Part shown: piece after piece, positions 36,044 to 47,723 of the stretch | How positions within the stretch are numbered: the first letter of the stretch is position 1 | Layout of the letters: each line of letters starts with the position of its first letter | DNA from: Brachynemurus nebulosus | Taxonomy: Eukaryota > Arthropoda > Insecta > Neuroptera > Myrmeleontidae | DNA: 64,000 nt | Assembly (NCBI GenBank): GCA_035578155.1 | Contig: JAPWDM010000008.1 | Location: forward strand, 2,738,001 to 2,802,000 | Direction: 5' to 3' | Notes under the pieces: generated by a model | Seen by the model: only the letters and a program-made list of their open reading frames with translations | The model's database searches: none | Told to the model about the DNA's origin: nothing | Program-made: the position numbers and the translations under genes

Positions 36044-36740
36044 TTAAAAACTTTTATTTAACTTGCTATGTTAGTATGTTGGTTTAGATCAAATCTTGGA
36101 ATCAAAATTTAGGCAGGTTCTAATTGAGCTAGAGGTTTCAAATTTTGCATACCTGTCTAACCTTGATAACAATGCAATATTGTATAATATAATTAGTTTT
36201 GTCCTAAATCGCCTCAAAACCAAAATTGTTGATTTTTAGTCCTATGCAACTTTTTGACATTTCGAATTGTCAAATATTATCCATTGATTTTACATTGCAA
36301 TTTTCTGTTTCCATAGTTATGTCTGATTAGGGTAAATTAACCGCTTAAAATATAGGTAAAAAATTACTTCTTTAATTCTTTTCTTAAATTAATTGTGATC
36401 AGACTAAAAAGTAGAAAATAAATTAAAGTAAAAAAAATGTTTTTAACAAAAAGCTTTCATTTGAAAATGGGCTAAAAAAAATAAAATAACTTTTGAGTGA
36501 AGCTTGAAGCAATATGCAGCATAATTTATAAAAGCTTGAGGCGTTTAATAAAGTTTGGTAAGTACTGAAAAGCAAAATAGCTACACTTATATCCAAAACA
36601 GAAATAATTAATGATAACGCCTGAAGCTTTTATAAATTATGTTGCATATTGCTTCAAATTTCACTCAAAAGTTATTTTATTTTTTTTAGCCCATTTTCAA
36701 ATAAGAGCTTTTTTTTAAAAAATATTTTTTTTACTTTAAT
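36044..36740 (+). mobile_element. repeat R4, copy 1
   Basis: Runs from AAAACTTTTATTTAACTTGC to TTTTTTTTACTTTAAT. The right half (about 36424-36740) is itself an inverted repeat with arms of about 125 bp, marked by AACTTTTGAGTGAAGCTTGA and its complement. Copies 2 (40600-41306, reverse) and 3 (56741-57430) have the same extent of about 690-710 bp. Confidence 0.85.
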
Positions 36741-36975
36741 TTTTTTCATTCATTAATCAGTCAATTAATCACTTGATATAGGTAGCTCTAGTTTCGGCTT
36801 GGAAACGAATCGAATTCAAAATCAAATCACTATTTATATATTTACAAATTTAAATATTTGAAAAATATAGACAGCCTGCAGCGAGGGTATCTTTTTGTTA
36901 CACAGTATGTCTTACACATACACATACTTGTTGAAATGGATCCATAATTTGAACTGTACCCAATAATTTTAGTAT

Positions 36976-37544
36976 TACTGATAATTTTCAGTGGAAAAAT
37001 AATTTTTAAAATAAATTTTTAAACATATAACTCCTCTAGAAGTCTAGACAAACAGTAAACGTTAGCAAACAATCCTGGAATCAATTTTGCTAGAATCAGT
37101 AAACAAAGTATTATATCAATTCTTACATTACTCACGCTGTATATATATGTATATATAGGTACGCATGTCGCACGCGTGTTGCGTGTGACCTGCTGGTATC
37201 CATCTTTTTTCTCTATCCACATTCCTTACGTTTGTATAGTTCTGTCCGTCGTTTGTCCCAATGATGATATCCCTTCCATTTATTTAAGGATAAGAGGACA
37301 CGGAGAATAATAATGTACAAATAAGCTATAAATAACCCTAATATTCCCACCTAATACGGCTACCCCACTTACCTGCTGGCGTGCCTACATTCATTGTTTT
37401 ATCGACGGTAGAGAGACTCAGCTGTAAGCATTAGCTAGATATATATGATAGTGAAAGTATAAGATATTACTGTAGTAATGTGCTACAGTGACAACTCTTT
37501 ATGGTGAAGGTTGCGGCTTTGTTATATCAAAAGTTTTATTGAAG
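36976..37544. other. unassigned sequence
   Basis: A 67-codon minus-strand frame (37019-37222) spans TATATGTATATATAGG repeats and has no motif. No family match. Confidence 0.45.
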
Positions 37545-37866
37545 AAAATTTAATACTAAATATGGATCAAAAAAGGGGCCCTTAAATTTTTTTTTTATCC
37601 GGCTTTGACCATCTCAAATTTGTAAGGTAAATTTTTTGTTTTTAAAAAAAAAGTCTGGGAAACACGTTTACGACCAAAACATGTTTTACAAAATTTTATT
37701 GAATTTTTATGCATAATTTAGTCAGGGCCGCCCGTACTTAGAAAACCGATCAATTTGTGATTTCCTCAAACTGTAAATTCCGAAAAAATTCCTGTGGCTT
37801 TAGTGTCTATAGGGTGCTGTGCGTCACCCCACAAAAGGACAAGAGTTATTTATTTTACACCCTGTA
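37545..37866 (+). mobile_element. R9 element, copy with degraded left end
   Basis: Matches 45060-45425 through CCGGCT(T/C)TGACCATCTCA, AATTCCGAAAAAATTCCT and GTGTCTATAGGGTGCTGT to TTTTACACCCTG, followed by TA. The left terminus could not be located. Confidence 0.7.
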
Positions 37867-37980
37867 TAGTTAGGGTGCAGGGGCATGACATCAATGAGAA
37901 AAATTTCTTTTTTAATGTATTTTTTTCTTTGTTTATAATAAAAATAAATACGTATTTTACATACTAAGAGTACTATCAGT

Positions 37981-38234
37981 TGGGGCGAACCTAGACAGTA
38001 GGGGCGAATCTAGACAGAGCTGCCTCTCGATATTTCTTCATCAGTGTTATGACGGTACAAGGTCACAGATCAGTTTATGCTACTGAATTTTGTCAGTTAT
38101 GAGTTAGCCATCAAAAACAAGCGGTGTACGTGACATTTTTGTATTTTGTTATTTTACAGGCGCATTGTTTAGAATTTTTAAAAATAACGCGCGTTTTGAA
38201 ATCTTATAAAGAAACTACTGTACAAAAAAAACAG

Positions 38235-38305
<71 letters not shown>

Positions 38306-38605
38306 AGGGACTGGTAACAAAATATTTGGCGTTTTTTTTTTGACAATATATGTACCAAAAATGAAAGCTGTATTGTGCTTAAATTTTTTTTTTATAAATT
38401 GATTAACAAAAAATTGTCTATAGGTGAGGCGAATTCATACACCATGGTGCGTCAATATAAAAAGAAAGTGGGTATAAACTACATAAGCTGTAGTCTAGAT
38501 AACATAAAATGGGCTCTTTTCAACAGAGACGCGATAACCGGGGAGGTCCAAGCGGTCCGGACTCTGAAAATTTTCCCTTCAATTTATTTTATTTATATTA
38601 AAAGA
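37981..38605 (+). repeat. dispersed repeat R8, copy 2 with (TA)n
   Basis: Complement of 3274-3826, plus a 66-bp TA tract at 38236-38301. The left end has a 19-bp tandem duplication of a GGGGCGAAYCTAGACAG phrase (about 37980-38019). Frames at 38124-38402 and 38375-38704 run through the repeat and are not genes. Confidence 0.8.
38236..38301. repeat. (TA)n microsatellite in R8
   Basis: A 66-bp TA tract where R8 copy 1 has only a few repeats (near 3573-3586). Confidence 0.98.
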
Positions 38606-38779
38606 GACGACATTTTATTACAATATTTTCCATTGTTATCGGAGAACTGCGTTATCAAAAAATTTGATAATTTAAATTTTTGTTTTTTATTGCCAAAAAA
38701 CTGAAAAAATCGTGACTGGGAGAAAATTAGTAAAAAGTAGGAGAATTTGTTGTTATGGTTACTCAAAAATATAATTCAC

Positions 38780-39212
38780 ATATATCATGTGATTTTTTTG
38801 AGAGTTGCCATTTCTATTACAACCAAATTTTTATGATAGAAATGGTACTGGAAAAGGTTCTTTTCTTGGATGTAATGGAAAAGTAACCAAGAAAAACACT
38901 ATCCGTTGAAGTAGTCTCAAGTACATAAGCATATTTTTACCGCCTAACTGATAAATTAAAGAAAAATTAAAAAATTGAACTTGGGTAAAAAAATTTTTTT
39001 TGCTCATTTATGTTGTTAATTAATGCATTAGATCAGTTTTATCGAAAAATTGTGTCATAGCTCGACAACCATAAGAGCTATAAAGCTCCTGATTATAGCA
39101 ATCGGTTGCCCCCGTCGATATCTACAACTCTTATTTGAACAATTTTTCGATTAAATCAACGGTTTGGCTGTAATCAAAATGGCAACTCTCGAAAAACTCA
39201 CACAGTATATAT
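38780..39212. mobile_element. candidate foldback/TIR element
   Basis: GAGAGTTGCCATTTCTATTA near the left end and, on the other strand, GAGAGTTGCCATTTTGATTA at the right, within about 45 bp of imperfect inverted sequence. No coding sequence. Confidence 0.55.
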
Positions 39213-39450
39213 AGACTTTCCTACCTGCAGTACCATCTCTTAGCTGAAATTTGCGATAACTGAGACAAGAACCTCCAATCCAAATAAACGCATACGTATC
39301 GTTAAAAATAATTTTTACTATACTTACATAGATTTTATCAAAATTGATATTCCCAAACGTTCCAAATATGCTAAAAAGGTATACCTCAAATATATATATA
39401 TGCCCCAAAGTGTGATGATTTATGTTATCTATTTGTTAAACTTACATGTC

Positions 39451-39627
39451 TACAGTACCATTCAAAAATTTGCGGGACACTATTTCAATTATACTATACC
39501 TACCTACTTCTTCAATAGTCAGCTCCTGCAATGAAACTGAATATGTATTACCATTGTTGATACCGTACTGTAAATATTATGTAGTTTAATGGTAGATGAT
39601 ATCCCGAAATTTTTGAATGGTACAGTA
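39451..39627. mobile_element. Tc1/mariner-type MITE
   Basis: TACAGTACCATTCAAAAATT at the left and its near complement AATTTTTGAATGGTACAGTA at the right, around 177 bp in all. The CAGT...CAAAAA terminus bordered by TA is typical of the superfamily. Confidence 0.78.
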
Positions 39628-40202
39628 AGTAGTTGTGATATATATTTTGTTATTAGTGATGATGGCATCAAGCGTTTAAATACATAATGTCAAATATAAA
39701 TCTTATAGTGTCTGACTGGTTTTTACGTCAATTTTTTTCTACGAATTCTTTTAAAAAAAAAAAACCATCACAAGGACCAGTCTTTATGTTCAGTGACTGT
39801 AAAATTGAATGCTCTGCGTGCTTATTTAAAGCCGCAGGAGTGTTAATAAAAAAATTATGAGCTTTTAGTAAACGGCCAGTGCGTTTTGAGCTTTAATATA
39901 ATCGTTTTTTTTTTTTTGTAGAAAATGATTGCCTCTTGTTAATTTTAAGCTTTTTATGTGAAATTTTTAATGAAATGAAAGTTAAATATTGTGTGTGTCG
40001 AGCTTTTAGACACAAGAGGCACACAGGAGGGGGATTTGATTATTTCGTTTCTCTTTTAGGGTTTCAAAGAAGCGATGTTTTTTTGTGAGTCTGTCAGATT
40101 TTCACAATTTTTAGAAATTTTGTGAAATATTTGCCCGCGTATTGAACAGTGGGGATTTTTCAGTGACGTTGTTAAAAGAACTAAATAAAATGAAGTCCAA
40201 TA
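39628..40202. other. unassigned sequence
   Basis: AT-rich with poly-A and poly-T runs. Nothing recognisable. Confidence 0.45.
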
Positions 40203-40457
40203 TTAAGGGGAGATTCGCCAAAAAAACAGCAAAAATCCACCTTTTTTATTATTTTTTTTTTATTTAATTAAAAAAAAAAACTAAATATACAACATTGTTT
40301 CTGCATGTTTTGAGTTAACAATTTTTTTTTTTATTAAATTCAAAAATAATTTGAGTATTAATGGCTTTGAAGTCGACACTGGGAGATTTGTTCACCTTGA
40401 TGGTTCCTCGCGGTCTGAAATCCCCAGTGAACCAATATCAGAAAATCAAGAATTTTC

Positions 40458-40459
<2 letters not shown>

Positions 40460-40519
<60 letters not shown>
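40460..40519. repeat. (TA)n microsatellite in R5
   Basis: A 60-bp TA tract. R5 copy 1 has only ATACATATATC at the matching place (near 18622). Confidence 0.98.
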
Positions 40520-40520
<1 letters not shown>

Positions 40521-40599
40521 TCGTACAGTTATGGCACTAACTATGATCTAAGAGAAAAAATCAGCGAGAAATTGCATTTTAAAAATAAATTTTCAATAA

Positions 40600-41306
40600 A
40601 TTAAAGTAAAAAAAAAATGTTTTTTAAGAAAAAACTTTTATTTAAAAATGGGGTAAAAAAAATAAAATAACTTTTGAGTGAATTTTGAAGCAATATGCAA
40701 CACAATTCACAAAAGCTTGAGGGGTTATCATTAACTATTTCTGTTTTTGATGTTTTGGAAGTATAGCTATTTAACTTTTCAGTAGTTACCAAACCTAATT
40801 AAACGCCTCAAGCGTTTATAAATAGTGTTGCACATTGCCTTAAACTTCACTCAAAAGTTATTTTATTTTTTTTTACCCCATTTTTAAATAAAAGCTTTTT
40901 CTTAAAAAATATTTTTTTTACTTTAATTTATTTTCTACTTTTTAGTCGGATCACAATTAATTTTAAAAAAAATTAAAGAAGTAATTAAATTTTTTTACCT
41001 ATATTTTAATCGGTTAACTTAAAGTAATCAAACTTAACTATGGAAACAAAAAATTGCAATGTAAAATCAATGAACAATATTTGACAATTCGAAATGTCAA
41101 AAAGTTGCACAGGACTAAAAATCAAAAATTGTTATTTAGGACGATTTAGGGCAAAACAAATTACATAATATTGCATTGTCATCAAGGTTAGACAGGTATG
41201 AAAAATTTGAAACCTCTAGCTCAATTATTAGAACCTGTCTAAATTTTAATTTCAGGATTTGATCTAAACCAACATACTAACATAGCAAGTTAAATAAAAG
41301 CTTTTA
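40600..41306 (-). mobile_element. repeat R4, copy 2, inserted in R5
   Basis: Reverse-orientation copy of 36044-36740. The flanks, AAATTTTCAATAA on the left and AATAACAATCACCGC on the right, rejoin as AAATTTTCAAAAATCACCGC in R5 copy 1 (18706-18725). AATAA on both sides is a candidate target duplication. Confidence 0.85.
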
Positions 41307-41907
41307 ATAACAATCACCGCTTTTTCTCGACTATAAACAGCCGCCATTTTGAAAATATATTACGGAACCAAAAGATCCTAGTTCCTGCCAAAATGACGGT
41401 ATCGAGGAATAATATACACTTTGAAATTATGTCGATGCCTCAAACACTTTTTGAAATACATGAGGAACCATGTCGAAAAATGTACTTTCGAGAAAAAACC
41501 AATTTAAAGTTTTCTATTTAAATTGAATTATAATAAAGTACATGCACTAAAACTCTCATAACTTTTTGTCTTTTGATTTTTTTTTTAAATAAAATTTTAA
41601 GAGAATATTTCTAACACCTTAAGGAACATAATTAGGAGGAAAAAAAATCGATTTCTCTTTTCTTTTAGCGAATCTCCTTTTAAGCCCCAGAATATTGCGA
41701 AATATTGCGTTTTAAAATGAGGTTTTGATTGTACCCTTCCTCCCTTTAACTTTTCAAGAGTAGATTTAGAAAAATTTGAACAGTGGGTAGACACTAGCAT
41801 ACAGGTAATTAAATTTTCTAGAAAGCTTAGAGAATTAGTCAAAATTAAATTTTTTTTTTTTTGATAAAATTTTATGAAAATGATCTGAATTAGTGTGTGT
41901 AATTAAA

Positions 41908-42440
41908 TTAGGGTAATTTGGATGTGAATTTTTCATTTTTGTTATCGAAATCTCGAAATTTCTTGTAGTAACATAATTGATTCCACAGAAGTCCCTTTTT
42001 AATTCTCCGACACTTAGAACGACTTCAAAAACCTATAATTCATCTATAATTTCATCATTTTATCATTTAATTTACAGTTTTAATGCCCTGAAAAATTTTA
42101 GTAGACTTAGTGACGTCATCAGATTAAAATAATTCTTTTTTCTCAATTCAGACCTCATATGTATAAGTGATTTTGATTAGGGTGATTGGTTAAATTTGGA
42201 TGATTTCGAAGTGAAATTTTCATTTTTACAGTCAAAATAACAAAATTCTGTTTAGAAATATGATTAATTCTACAGAAATAGCTTTTCTATAGTTGTCCCA
42301 CAATTTAAATTTTAGTAAAAGTGAAAATAATTACTTCGGAAACCTATAATTTGCTTTTGGTTTCTTCAATCTATCATTCTATTTACAATTTCTAAGGTTT
42401 TTTAAAAAAAATAATCACATATTACCTATTACAGGAGAGT
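41908..42440 (+). repeat. diverged tandem duplication, period 269 bp
   Basis: Units begin at 41908 and 42177 with TTAGGGT(A/G)ATT(T)GG and continue through GTGAA(A)TTTTCATTTTT and ATAATTGATTC-like blocks. A third related piece is at 17095-17186. No coding. Confidence 0.55.
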
Positions 42441-42443
42441 TTG

Positions 42444-42588
42444 TACACTTTTTACTCATTGTAAGCAGCTCAAAAATTGAAATAGAACCATATGCCTTAC
42501 TCTTTTTACGTAGAGGTGAATTCTATTATCCAAAAGGAGTAAAATATATGATTCTGTTTCAAATTGCTTACAACGAGTAAAAAGTGTA
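42444..42588. mobile_element. small TA-flanked foldback MITE
   Basis: TA then CACTTTTTACTCATTGTAAG, mirrored at the right as CTTACAACGAGTAAAAAGTG then TA. The element is 42446-42586 (141 bp). The inner arms include TGAAATAGAACCATATG and its imperfect complement. Confidence 0.8.
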
Positions 42589-42589
42589 T

Positions 42590-42995
42590 TTTTTCGAATA
42601 AATTTGAGTTTGCCTAACGAAAATTTCTTGCCTAACAATTTAATGAGAAGAACTGTCAACTAACAAAAACGCAACAGCGAAGTTCTTCTCGTTAAATTGC
42701 TTTTTAGGCAAAAAATTTGAGTTACTGCAGAAAACACAAATTTATTCAGAAAAAAATATAAAACTCAAGTGTAATACGGTAAGACAATTTTAGCGAATAA
42801 AATACATTAGTAATTCATATTATTATTTAATATATTGTTACTATGCTTCTAAATTCGGTTAAATTTACCAATACGAATTTTTGTTTTGTTTTTATCGCGT
42901 TTACTTACAGTGAAATGACCAATGAAACGTTTTGTACCATTTTTTTCGCTGTAAAAATCTGTCCTAACTGTTTTTCCATGGTAAAAATGAAAAAA
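42590..42995 (+). repeat. dispersed repeat R16, copy 2
   Basis: Direct copy of 8755-9165, with the same hairpin around CTGTCAACTAACAAAAACGC. The frame that starts at 42843 continues past the repeat to 43274 (143 codons, the longest here). Its first 50 residues are shared with the frame at 9009, and the rest has no recognisable domain. Substitutions show no sign of constraint, so I do not call a gene. Confidence 0.8.
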
Positions 42996-43944
42996 CAATT
43001 CAAATTGTTAGTAAATTTTAAATTATCTTCATTCAGACGCGTGGATCAGGCTCCTATAGGATTACTCTTTACTAGGGTTTTACTGCAGTTACTTGAAGGA
43101 AATTATAATATTTTTTGTTTTGTTTCTTTAACAATTTTATCAAAGTTTATTAGTAAGTATAGTAATCATTTTCATCAAGGACACACTAGAGATTTTGACC
43201 TCCACCGGAAGAAACTAACTCATGGGAACGACACAGAGGAACACAGGGGGATGAAAAGGCGCGAGAGTGAGTGAATCGGGAATAGAGTATATGATGACAA
43301 TCAGAACTGCACTAACGTGATCGTTTTGTTAAACTTGCTGAAGTTGCCACTAGAGTGTGCAGCAATCGATATACATATGATATACAAAAGCTTTCGTCTA
43401 AATTAATTTCTAAATTTATTTGATGATAGTTTTGTGAAAATTTATACATGTACTCCAAAAGATAACCAGTTATGTGACTTATATATATACTTATGTATCA
43501 TCATGTGATTTAATAATATCTAAACTCGATTAAATTGAAATTAAATTTTGAAGTAGTACTTAAAAAAAAAACTAAAAAAAATTTAATGTCAGAAATTACA
43601 TCATTCACATCGTATGTCATAAATTACATAATATTTTGATCTCACGGGAACAATTTAATGAAAAGTCCCACGAAATTTATTGTATTATATACTCACCACC
43701 GCCACCCACCCCCACCCACCCTCTTGTAACTCCTTATCGATTATTTTTTATATTATATTATCTAATAAATATTATAGATTCCATTACGAAGATTATATTT
43801 ATGGATTAAGTATATTAAAAAGAAAACAATCGACAAGTACGTGTTGCATCCGCATCAAAATTAAGGTTCCTCTTTACCATCAATTCCTCTTCACAATTTC
43901 AGATGAATATCCATGGCACAGTTCCTTTAACACTAACCAGTAGT
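42996..43944. other. unassigned sequence
   Basis: The only frame of note is the tail of the one starting at 42843 (ends 43274, charged HRKK and KRRESE patches) and an 87-codon frame at 43680-43943. A (CCACC)-rich patch is near 43697-43725. This could be unique DNA. Confidence 0.4.
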
Positions 43945-44796
43945 ACTACAACGTGTCATAGCTTGTCTGTTCTAAAAAGCTTCTGTTATCTAATTTATTT
44001 GTTATGATAACACAAAAAACGTATCAATTTTGTTTATAGTTGCTGTCGTTTTGTTTAGATTAAAATAGTGTGCGTCAATTTGTCGACGATGTATAATTAA
44101 CGTATGTTTTTTTTTTTAAAGATTTTGTACTTTACATATAAAAGTTTTCCTAATTTTTCTAAAATTTATTAAAGATATTATGGATGTTATGATTAATTTA
44201 TTCAATGATAATGATAATGTGAAAGATGATTAAAGCTGTTTGACTTATATAGAGACGACATAATACTGAAGTTTTAATATACTGAATACGTTTCAAGTGA
44301 CTTAAGAAAAGATTAACAATTTATTTTGTGGAAAATAATTTAATTTTATTATTTTTTGAGATCTTATTCGAAAAATTACTAACAAATTTTAGAAAATTTA
44401 CAATTGTGCCTAACTACATATCTACGGGAATATTTGTGACCGAGAAATTTCACATTCTGTAGAGTCATACATGTCCGCCGATTCATAATAGTTCATAAAT
44501 TAATTATTTGAAAGACATGTTTTATGATACAATTGATGTATTTATCCATTTTTTAATTTTTGTAATAAAAATATGCTTTGATAAAAAGATTAAAAAAATT
44601 AATAAATATTAATTTATATTAAGAAATTTGTCCAAATCCAATTTTTTTAAATATTTTGTTCGCTTTTGTAGTATTGTTATGTAAAAAAAATGTTTTTTAC
44701 AAATAAACTCTAAAACTCCCCGTAAAAAGTCCATTCGTCGAAACGACGCCGATGTATGATTAACTTGACTCGTAGACCAACGTATGATTCTAGGTT
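43945..44796 (+). mobile_element. piggyBac-type MITE, copy 3, left end lost
   Basis: Matches copy 1 from CTACAAC and CTTCTGTTATCTAATTTATT to CCAACGTATGATTCTAGG, with TTTAAA following where TTAA is expected. The CCCTAGAATCATACG left terminus is missing. Several internal indels relative to copy 1 indicate greater age. Confidence 0.82.
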
Positions 44797-44982
44797 TAAA
44801 GAAGTTGGCTACATAAAATGTATTATGTAAAAAATATTGTTAAGTGTATGTTTGAATACATAAAAAGATACAAATAATGATGTGGATGGCGTCTGTTATA
44901 GAGAACAAAGTGTCAAGAACGGACGTTAAAACGCATTACATATTATTATTAATAAATATGATTAATTCCATTACCAAGATTA

Positions 44983-45427
44983 TACAGGGTGTAAAGTAGT
45001 ATATAAATTTCGCTACAAAAATAGTGGATAGATTTCACGCATCAATAAATTTGAGCCAAAACTGTTTTTTAACAGAAAAAAATTTGATACAAAATATGGG
45101 TTAACAAACGAGGGTCCCTTAATTTTTTTTTAAAATCCGGCTCTGACCATCTCATTTTTGTAAGATAAATTTCCTGTTTTTAAAAAAAAAAATCATTGAA
45201 TTTTAATCAATAAAATTGTTTTCTACCTTTGATATTAAGAATTAATATTTATGCATTATTTAGATAGGACCGTACTTAGGAAAATTTTGAAACATCATGT
45301 ACTTTGCCAGTTAATTTGCGATTTTCTCAAACTGTTAATTCCGAAAAAATTCCTATGGTTTTAGTGTCTATAGGGTGCTGTGAGTCACCCCTTCAAAGAA
45401 CGAGAGTTATTATTTTTACACCCTGTA
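44983..45427 (+). mobile_element. R9 element, full-length copy, TA-flanked
   Basis: CAGGGTGTAAAGTAGTATAT at the left and ATTTTTACACCCTG at the right, with TA outside each end. The element is 44985-45425 (441 bp). Mariner-like by target and size, with no transposase. Confidence 0.82.
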
Positions 45428-45562
45428 TATATAGATTAAGTATATTTTAAAAAAAAAATCGTCAAGGACATGTTGCATTCGCATTAAATCAGGGTTTCTA
45501 GTTGCCACTGCGATTCACTACCGGTGAATGGTTATTGAGTTATTAAAAAAAAAATTGATCTG

Positions 45563-45977
45563 CAGCCATTCTTTTTTTTTACGGACATGACATTCTCACG
45601 CACATATTCACGCCTTCTCATAAGAAAAAAAATAAAAATTATTGTTTCCTTATAAATTTTCAATACTAAGCAGATAGACAAATGTTTACACAATATTTGT
45701 ACTGAAAATAAAATACATAACATTATTAGTTTTAATGCTAGAGCTAATAGAGTTTGTGTTATGGACGTGACAAAAAGTACCATTTTGTCACGTCCGTAAC
45801 ATATATCTAGCATTAAAACTAATAATGTTATGTTGTTTTATATTTATTACAAATATTGTGTACACATTTGTCTAGTATTGAAAATTTATAAGAAAACAGT
45901 AACTTCTATTTTTTTTTCTTATGAGAAGGCGTGTAAATGTGCGTGAAAATGTCATGTCCGTAACTAAAGAATGGCTG
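45563..45977. mobile_element. full-length palindromic foldback, 415 bp
   Basis: CAGCCATTCTTT begins the left arm and AAAGAATGGCTG ends the right. Arms pair nearly to the centre at about 45779. The motif ACGGACRTGAC occurs near both ends (45581, complement at 45951) and twice at the centre (45761 and complement 45787). A 93-codon minus-strand frame crossing it is a by-product. TA follows the right end; TG sits at the left. Confidence 0.88.
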
Positions 45978-46259
45978 TATATGTATCAGTTTGAATATTT
46001 TTAAGTAATTAATTTTACCTGTCAGTAGATAACAAGTCGGGAGCGAACTAACCTACGACCCTTTTTCAAGATAAGATTAAAATCTGACCGCGGAAGCGAA
46101 CTGCAAAGGGTATGTTTCAAAAGAATGGCTGTCTCAGCAATCTTGTCACTATAGTGCTGGCGGCGTCATAGCGCATTTACTTCGTCAAAATCGACGGTTT
46201 CGTTCGGTAGTAGTGTTAAATCTTGGCGTGGGAAGAGGTACTCTCTTTACACCACAAGT

Positions 46260-47446
46260 CCAATTTTACGTAGTGGTCGGTGCAAATTTAAGGGGAAGTA
46301 CGTAAAATCGGAAGATCAGGGGCGTCGGTAAACTTTTGTTTTGGGGATTGGTAAATATTATTTATCTGAATTTATTTAAAACAATATTATCTTAAGAGAC
46401 AATTTATACCTAAAATTCGGTTTTGTAGACAAAGGAAATCGAATGTTATACTAATGAATATGAGTGACGACTTTTAGAAAACTGTCGAAAAATCAACTTC
46501 ACTATCGCATTCATCAGCGTAAAAGACGCCAAATAGCGGAAGCTAACAAAAATTCTAGAATATTCTACTTGTGAACTAGCGAAGATACCAAAAAACAAAC
46601 TTCACTATTGAATTGGGCACTAAAAATTAGATTAAGCAGCGCATTTTGACAAAAATTCTAGAATGTTCTATTCGTCAACTAACAAAGATATCGAAAAATC
46701 GATTGCACCATTTAATTGGTAATCGAATAAAAGACGGGATAGCACTTTTTGATAAATGTTCTAGAATATTCTATTCGTTAAATAGCAAAAATTGTTTGTC
46801 AAAATCGGACATTTGGTTTACATTAGTTTAACCTCGGTTGGACAATTAAGTGGTGGAGTAGATTTTCCAATATCTTTGTTAGTTGACAAATATAATATTC
46901 TAGAACATTTCTCAAAATGTGTTATTTGGTCTCTTATTTGGTAGCCAATTCAATGGTGACGTCTGTTTTTGAATATATTTGCTAGTTGACGAATAGAATA
47001 TTCTAGAATATTTGTCAAAATGTGTCATTTGACCTCTTTTTCAATGGACAATTAAATGGTACAATTGATTTTTCAATATCTTTGCTAGTTGACAAATAGA
47101 ACATTCTAGAATTTTTGTCGAACTATACTGTTTAATCTCATTTTTAATGACCAATTCAACGGTGAAGTCTGTTTTTTGATATCTCTGCTAGTTGACGATT
47201 AGAATATTCTAGAATTTTACGTTACTCATTTTGCATTTGCATTTTGCATATTACGTATACAGAATAGGTGCATGTATATCTGCAATGAAATTTTAAAATT
47301 TTTAAAGGTTACGAGACCATCAGACAATATTACCTACGGCCTTGACTCTGGCTTGGTACATAAATTTTCACTAACACAGAGAAACAATAACATATCTGTG
47401 AGAGGAGAAACCCCACTAAATCGCTGACGTCACTACGTAAAATCGG
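46260..47446. mobile_element. palindromic 103-bp-period array with heat-shock-element-like sites
   Basis: TTCTAGAA cores lie at 46553, 46656, 46759, then in the opposite orientation at 46898, 47001, 47104 and 47207. Spacing within each half is exactly 103 bp. Six of the seven extend to three perfect alternating TTC/GAA pentamers, such as TTCTAGAATATTC, the consensus bound by heat-shock factor. Each is followed or preceded by TTCGTCAACTAACAAAGATA or its complement. Candidate outer ends CCAATTTTACGTAGTG and, opposite, CCGATTTTACGTAGTG give the stated limits, which are less certain than the array (about 46440-47230). No coding frame is convincing. Confidence 0.75.
46553..47221. promoter_or_regulatory. 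seven heat-shock-element-like sites
   Basis: Sites by position: 46553-46567, 46656-46670, 46759-46773, 46898-46911 (one degenerate pentamer), 46996-47011, 47099-47112 and 47202-47215. The nTTCnnGAAnnTTCn pattern is visible directly. Whether heat-shock factor binds, or any gene responds, is inference. Confidence 0.6.
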
Positions 47447-47723
47447 AGTACGTATCATTGGATGGCCACTGTATTTCCATTTTAAAAAAGTCAAATTACT
47501 TGTGAATCATTCTGTATAGCTACATGTAATGTTGCCTTTTTGTATTAAACGCACGAATAGCATAGCATTCTGATAAATTGATCATCATCAATGGAACTGA
47601 ATAAGTTTAATTGATTGTAGGTAAAAGTTACATCACAAAGTTACATATATACACACACACAGAGAAAAGGGAGCTATAAAGCTCGAAGTATTATACAGTG
47701 TTGTAGAACTGTATGTGGGTAGC
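47447..47723. other. unassigned sequence
   Basis: Short AT-rich stretch with an ACACACACAC run near 47651. No feature. Confidence 0.4.

Larger units (their letters stand above)
35311..36975. mobile_element. inverted-arm element R15 hosting two other repeats
   Basis: Arms of about 110 bp (35311-35425 and 36870-36975) share AAATTATGGATCCATTT, the GGCATACAGTATAA region and the AAAAAGGTATCCTCACCGC end as reverse complements. Between them lie a foldback at 35593-35968 and R4 copy 1 at 36044-36740. Confidence 0.65.
40203..41683 (+). mobile_element. TTAA-flanked element R5, copy 2, interrupted by R4
   Basis: TTAA at 40203-40206 and 41680-41683 bounds an element starting GGGGAGATTCGCCAAAAAAA and ending, on the other strand, AAGGAGATTCGCTAAAAG. 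It carries a (TA)n tract and R4 copy 2 (40600-41306). Without R4 it is about 770 bp. Short Phe/Leu-rich minus-strand frames (40601-40792, 41597-41842) lie in R4 and at the R5 end and are not genes. It shares the TTAA/G-rich layout with R12 and R19. Confidence 0.8.

Noticed and set aside
46553..47221. The 103-bp array as a CRISPR array
   Set aside because: The whole unit repeats with drift rather than short repeats with unrelated spacers, the orientation flips, and the DNA is eukaryotic.
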